DNA from: Chloranthus sessilifolius | Lineage: Eukaryota; Streptophyta; Magnoliopsida; Chloranthales; Chloranthaceae | NCBI GenBank assembly: GCA_021018995.1 | Contig: CM037593.1 | Coordinates: 13,296,088-13,360,087 of the forward strand | Reading direction: 5' to 3' | DNA length: 64,000 bases | Shown: positions 59,488 to 64,000 of the stretch, piece by piece | Layout of the letters: the number at the start of each line of letters is the position of its first letter | Position numbering within the stretch: the first letter of the stretch is position 1 | Translations under genes and position numbers: made by a program | Notes under the pieces: generated by a model | What the model saw: only the letters and a program-made list of their open reading frames with translations | Database searches by the model: none | Told to the model about the DNA's origin: nothing

Positions 59488-59666
59488 TTGGTCTTTAAAT
59501 AGTGGGCTCATTACTGAAGGAATACATCCTCATAAGACCGCCATGATGGAACCATAACCGTACAATGCGAATAGAGTTGATGACGAATCACCACTGATGA
59601 TAGCTGGGTTGGTCACCTACTACCAGCTCTCAACTAGATGGCATATTTAAATATATTTTTATATAA

Positions 59667-59785
59667 GGTTTCATAGTAGATTTGAACAAATTTATATAAT
59701 TATATTATTTATATATGCTGGTTTGAGAATCATTCACATCTTCAAATAATAAGTTTCAAAAGACAATGTTCTTTTACACTTCTAG
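59667..59785 (+). repeat. Direct repeat A, copy 1 (copy 2 at 63219-63339)
   Basis: Starts GGTTTCATAGTAGATTTGAA and ends GTTCTTTTACACTTCTAG. The second copy near the window end differs at only a few positions over about 119 bp, so the duplication is recent. Confidence 0.9.
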
Positions 59786-60895
59786 TTGTAGAGCTTCAAT
59801 AACATTCCTACAAATCCTCACACAGTGGTGTTTTTTTTTCCCCTATTGATTCCAATTATCTCATCAGGTTAGGGTGGATTCCAACCCGGTTCACTTGTGG
59901 AGAATATCATCTTGGACTGAACAATATTACCATATTATGAGAACTTTCTAGTTTCAATTATGTGGAATCTAATTTTTGGGAAATGCAACGACTCTTTTTT
60001 CCATTTTTGGGCAAATAATCTGACCAGATTCCATACCCAAATTCATCCCAGTGTTCAAACCTTTGTCTCTTATTTTATGCTTCTCTTTTTTTCTTCCTGC
60101 AAATGGATTTAAGTGTCGCTAGTTTGCTTGCAAATGGGTCTAGATGTGAAGGGTATGACTATCAATGCATTTGGAGTGACTGATTTTGGTATGAATGCTT
60201 TGGAATTGAACAGTTAAAGGGTTTAGGATTTTGATTTTTAATTGTTGCAAATGAGTATGGTTGTAGATAGTTTTACGAATGAATGAGTTTTAGTAGAGTT
60301 GGGGTTTATGACTGTCAAAGGGTTTTGGCTTTAAATGGTTTTGGGTTTCAATTCTCAAATATTAGAAGGGTTTTTATGATCCTTGAGCTTAGATTTTTCC
60401 TACTTGTTTTGCTTAGGATTACAATAGAACAACCATTGATGAACGCCAATTGATGCGAGCTGATTATTGATCCCATGACTTTACTCATCCCATGAAAGAG
60501 ACATTTTGCATTGAGTTTATATATTCTATACCCAAATATATGGTATCTAGCTTAGTTTTGTAAGTAATCTATTTTCTAGGTGCATAGTTCTTTGATTAGC
60601 TCTATAAACCTCTATATAAAGAGGTATGCTCCATTGATAAATGTACAACTCAAGATAGCAAAGATGTAGTCACATGTATGAACTCCTCTCTTCATCTCTT
60701 CTTATTTTTCTTTGGTTTTTCATATCTCCGTTCTTCTTTTCTTCCCCTTTCCAAACCCTAGCCTTTTAATTTCTTCTATTGTTTTAAAGAACATGTTTTA
60801 CCCTCTCAAAGACAATTAATTAAGGGGTGTGGCATATTTTACTTGAGGATTTTTCAGAATATTCAACAAGGAATTTTGGCATTGTGAATCCAGTC

Positions 60896-61100
60896 TTTCA
60901 CATGATAGATAAGAGTTGGATTCGAAAGTATAGGTATATCATTCTTTTACGGCAATATGAGCAGTTCCTATGTTCATTGCTATGATTAGCTAAGCAAATT
61001 TTTTTCATATTTCATATTTGTTTCTTCATATGCTGATCTTATATCGATGATTCAGAAAAACTGCTGTCATTTCTATAAATGATCCAATCTTCTGCAAAAA
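60896..61100 (+). pseudogene. Direct repeat B, copy 1: duplicated exon 1 of a CACTA transposase
   Basis: ATGATAGATAAGAGTTGGAT followed by TCGAAAGTATAG and a GTATATCATTC donor region corresponds to TNP2 exon 1 (54113-54141) and its donor. The sequence before it (TTCAGAATATT...CTTTCACA) and after it also resembles 54060-54220. A second, nearly identical 205-bp copy is at 62401-62605. Both lack the downstream exons. Confidence 0.75.
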
Positions 61101-61914
61101 GATCCATTGTGTAAAAACTGCTGTCATTTTTTGGATTTTGTACCATATGGAATCGAAAATTGAACTTTTGATAGGTGCACAATGACATCAAGATCCATTG
61201 TGTAAAAGATTGGAGCAAAAAAATCTCCACCTTCCTTATTTAAAGCAATCAATGAATTTTAGCGTAAGTGCCTAAGATACAATGGTTGCGTGTAAAGGTA
61301 CCCTTTATTTGAGGCTTAATTATAACGATAGAAATAAAAAGTTATTAAAACTTTTTATTTTTATTTTTATTTTTTAATGCTAGGGTCTAGGGTGACTAAA
61401 TAAAAAAAAATTTTAAAAAAAAGGCTAATTTGAGCAATGATACAGTGTAGCAGGAACCTACAAGACTACAAGTCACACACACTTTCACGTGCACGCAGTC
61501 TGGCGACTCGTGCTCTCCCTGCTAAAAACCTCATCTGATCATCTCACAAAATGATGAAGTGCGTAGTGCACACTCATTTGCCACATGGACAGCCAACATG
61601 TAATCATCCAATTCAAATAGTGTTTTCATAGCATCTGATTATTTATTGTACAGTGTTACAGGGAGGACATATTTTACGTAGACAAAGTACGGGCCGCTGA
61701 TGTGCGGCTTTGTAATTGGCTGCAAGTGCCACATGACTCAATTAATGTTGGTCGGTACAATCAGTCACATCGTCTTATTTTTTTTTAATATATAGAAGGT
61801 GGCCATCACTCCACAAAACAAACTTACTCTTACTTTCTTTGCTGAATCTAAATTGCCCAACTGATAATCTGTCATTGAAATGTCTCTTCTTAATTAAACA
61901 TGAAACATTCTGAT

Positions 61915-62140
61915 AAGTGACTGTGAACCGTTGGATTGACAAACTTTAATATCACCTATCAAAACTAACAACAATTGTTCATATGATGGTCAACTGATCG
62001 GATGGTTTAAATCTCCCTAAAATATCATTTTTGGGGCCTGCTACACATACTCTATAGTCTATCATGTTGGTGGTTCAGATCACCTACATCTTAAACATTG
62101 ACGGTGTAAGATTATTTAAACACCATTTGAGTTTTTAAGG
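61915..62140. repeat. MITE-like repeat, second copy of the one at 22955-23200
   Basis: GATGGTTTAAATCTCCCTAAAA, CACCTACATCTTAAAC and GATTATTTAAACACCATTT occur in the same order as in the last kinesin intron. Confidence 0.65.
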
Positions 62141-62400
62141 CTGCATTTGACATTGTTCTTTGGGAGAAGAAAAAGAGCACCAACCAACTCTTAGTTATTG
62201 CAAAGAAATGTGGGGAGAGAGAGGCAATAATGAAAATACGTTTAGTTATTTAGAAAATTTTGACCTGCGCTGTTGTTGTTGGGTGTACGTGTACCTAAAG
62301 TCCAACCCGTTAATGAGTACTACGAACAAAAATAAGACACAATCTCAACAAAATAAATTTTGGTAAGTGTTTTTTGTTTTAGAAATAAAATTGAAAAGCA

Positions 62401-62605
62401 TTTCACATGATAGATAAGAGTTGGATTCGAAAGTATAGGTATATCATTCTTTTACGGCAATATGAGCAGTTCCTATGTTCATTGCTATGATTAGCTAAGC
62501 AAATTTTTTTCATATTTCGTATTTGTTTCTTCATATGCTGATCTTATATTGATGATTCAGATAAACTGCTGTTATTTCTATAAATGATCCAATCTTCTGC
62601 AAAAA
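62401..62605 (+). pseudogene. Direct repeat B, copy 2: second copy of the duplicated exon 1
   Basis: Almost identical to 60896-61100, including the exon-1-like start, the GTATATC donor and the stretch through GATCCAATCTTCTGC. Because these two copies match each other better than either matches 54113-54220, one derives from the other. Confidence 0.75.
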
Positions 62606-63218
62606 ACTTGTTGGAGTCTGAATCGAGAAAACCAAATCATGCTTGCATCTACCTCCACCGTATGATGAGATATGTGACTTGTGAGTGGGTGAACAGATCT
62701 GGTTAGAAATTATTATACACTAGATTGTTTACTGTTTTATATGTTGTAATGTGTGCACCGCTGATCTGGAGGTATTTTGACCTTTTATATGATCATGAAA
62801 CTATTCGAAGCACATGTTTTCGGCATCATCCTTTTTCTGATACTCATTGAGAAAAATAGTAGACGTGCCTAACTGAAAACTATAGATTGCTTGTGGCTCC
62901 AAACAATGACTATAGATGCAGGGTCTTGACATTTATGATCTAAATTTCGCCGTGGAAACAATTTTTTGGTCATTGTGAGTAGGGTATCAGACCAATATTG
63001 GTGCTTCGCATAAGGGTGAGTGTCTCCTTAGTATGATAACTTATGTGTTTTATTTACCATGTGCAATTTGCTTAACCAATGTTATCTGATTCACCGGTTC
63101 CCTCAGTTTGAATTACGATTCGTAATTTGCAAGTCGCTACATTCAAGTGAACCCAGTTCTCAAGTCGCTACATTCAAGTAAACCAATGTTATCTGTTTTA
63201 TTAACCGTGCATGATACA

Positions 63219-63339
63219 GGTTTCATAGCAGATTTGAACAAATTTATATAATTATATTATTTATATATGCTGGTTTAAGAATCATTCACATCTTCAAATA
63301 ATAAGTTTCAAAAGACAATGTTCTTTTGCACTTCTAGCA
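63219..63339 (+). repeat. Direct repeat A, copy 2
   Basis: GGTTTCATAGCAGATTTGAA through GTTCTTTTGCACTTCTAG. With copy 1 at 59667 it brackets both B copies (order A-B-B-A, all in the same direction). Confidence 0.9.
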
Positions 63340-63897
63340 TGAGCATCTGATGAGATGAATTGTTCCCATGTGAAATGCTGGTTTATAAAGGTCAAGAAAT
63401 TGCTGCATGATTCTTGCATATTTTTTATTTGTTTTCATTTATTGCGTCTTCCAACAGGTTGGTACCCTGTCTTTTCATAAAAATGAGTGAAGGTCAACCA
63501 TTTTGAAAAATATAAAATGAAGACCAGCTGAGTGAAACACTGTTGTTTTCCACTATTCAGCTAATTCACATCTTCTTTTGGCCAATTATTCATCAGGGCC
63601 ATGCCCATTTAATTTTTATTTTCGGTTTCAAGCTATGTAGCATGCAGTCTACATAATTGCTATATAGACAAAGCTGCTTATATTTATAACGGTTGTTTAA
63701 ATATATATATTTCTATTTAGACCAGCTGCTGCTATAAATATAGATGTATAACACCAACCAATAGTATTTATTTTATTGCAGGCAAGGTCGATTAGCAGTG
63801 GTGTTGTCTTCTAATTACGTATCTCTATAGACAATATTGACCATCTCTTATCAGGTTTTTATCTATGTCAACATTTACTTTGTTCTATTTTGGCCAG

Positions 63898-64000
63898 ATG
63901 AATCCTATTGTAGACACAGCTGGTGAAGGTACTTCAGAATCTGCGGCCTCCCAATCTAAGAAAAGGAAAGGAAGAGGTCGCAGCAAATGCAACTTCATGA
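63898..64000 (+). CDS. Start of the second CACTA protein (Transposase_24/TNPA-like), cut by the window end
   Basis: An acceptor-like TTTTGGCCAG precedes ATG at 63898. The frame reads MNPIVDTAGEGTSES, then a basic patch KKRKGRGRSKC that resembles the start of plant CACTA second-gene products. These proteins bind subterminal repeats of the element and assist the transposase. Only about 34 codons are visible, so the call rests on the motif and on the position downstream of TNP2. Confidence 0.5.
   Translation, partial: MNPIVDTAGEGTSESAASQSKKRKGRGRSKCNFM

Larger units (their letters stand above)
53235..64000 (+). mobile_element. CACTA (En/Spm) element, left end to beyond the window
   Basis: The left terminus CACTACAAAAATGGTGGGC is preceded by TAG, which could be the 3-bp target duplication. 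Subterminal GGCGCTTATTAAATGGC-type phrases follow. A TNP2 transposase gene (54113-57834) and, at the window end, the start of a second CACTA protein (63898 onward) share the orientation. The right terminus is outside the window. The 6 kb between the two genes holds duplicated and probably nested material. Confidence 0.85.

Noticed and set aside
61039-61230. Minus-strand ORF in the CACTA downstream region
   Set aside because: AT-rich chance frame overlapping direct repeat B; no family similarity.

Overview
This is a flowering-plant nuclear window. The evidence is spliceosomal introns, a KIN-14 kinesin, a plant pectate lyase, and plant-type transposable elements of five classes (Mutator, CACTA, Ty1/copia, Ty3/gypsy chromovirus, L1-type LINE). 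Nothing fixes the species. No rRNA, tRNA, CRISPR or bacterial-type feature was seen. Most of the window is transposon DNA; only two host genes are visible, both incomplete.

Layout. 1-2.56 kb: 3' part of a Sirevirus-like copia fossil with an extra open reading frame before its 3' LTR. 2.63-4.53 kb: a 61-bp tandem repeat, then a decayed LINE. 5.321-14.928 kb: a structurally complete Mutator-like element (MULE) with about 100-bp terminal inverted repeats and an exact 9-bp target duplication. It carries a decayed transposase on + and, on -, a decayed multi-exon gene with a DUF1985-like region and a Ulp1/C48 protease domain (Kaonashi type). Seven arrays of a 22-bp double-palindrome repeat fill its larger non-coding gaps. 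15-22.2 kb: gene-poor DNA with MITE-like repeats and a 2.1-kb inverted repeat. 22.5-26.4 kb: the last exons of a KIN-14 kinesin on -. 27.44-39.55 kb: a 12.1-kb Tekay/Del-type gypsy element with a 5-bp target duplication and an extra 3' ORF. 41.2-52.92 kb: two exons of a pectate lyase, with a 10.4-kb gypsy element (42.130-52.534 kb, 5-bp target duplication) in the intron. 53.235 kb to the window end: a CACTA (En/Spm) element with a TNP2 transposase gene, 6 kb of rearranged non-coding DNA, and the start of a second CACTA protein.

How parts may work together. The MULE pairs a DUF1985/Ulp1 gene with arrays of one short motif in its non-coding gaps. This recalls the Arabidopsis VANDAL anti-silencing system, in which an element-coded VANC protein acts on short motifs repeated in the non-coding parts of its own family. 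A parallel arrangement appears in the two LTR fossils with an extra ORF: each carries a family-specific CG-containing palindrome both in its LTR and just upstream of that ORF. These functional links are inference. The element ends, target duplications, repeats and protein domains are read directly from the sequence.
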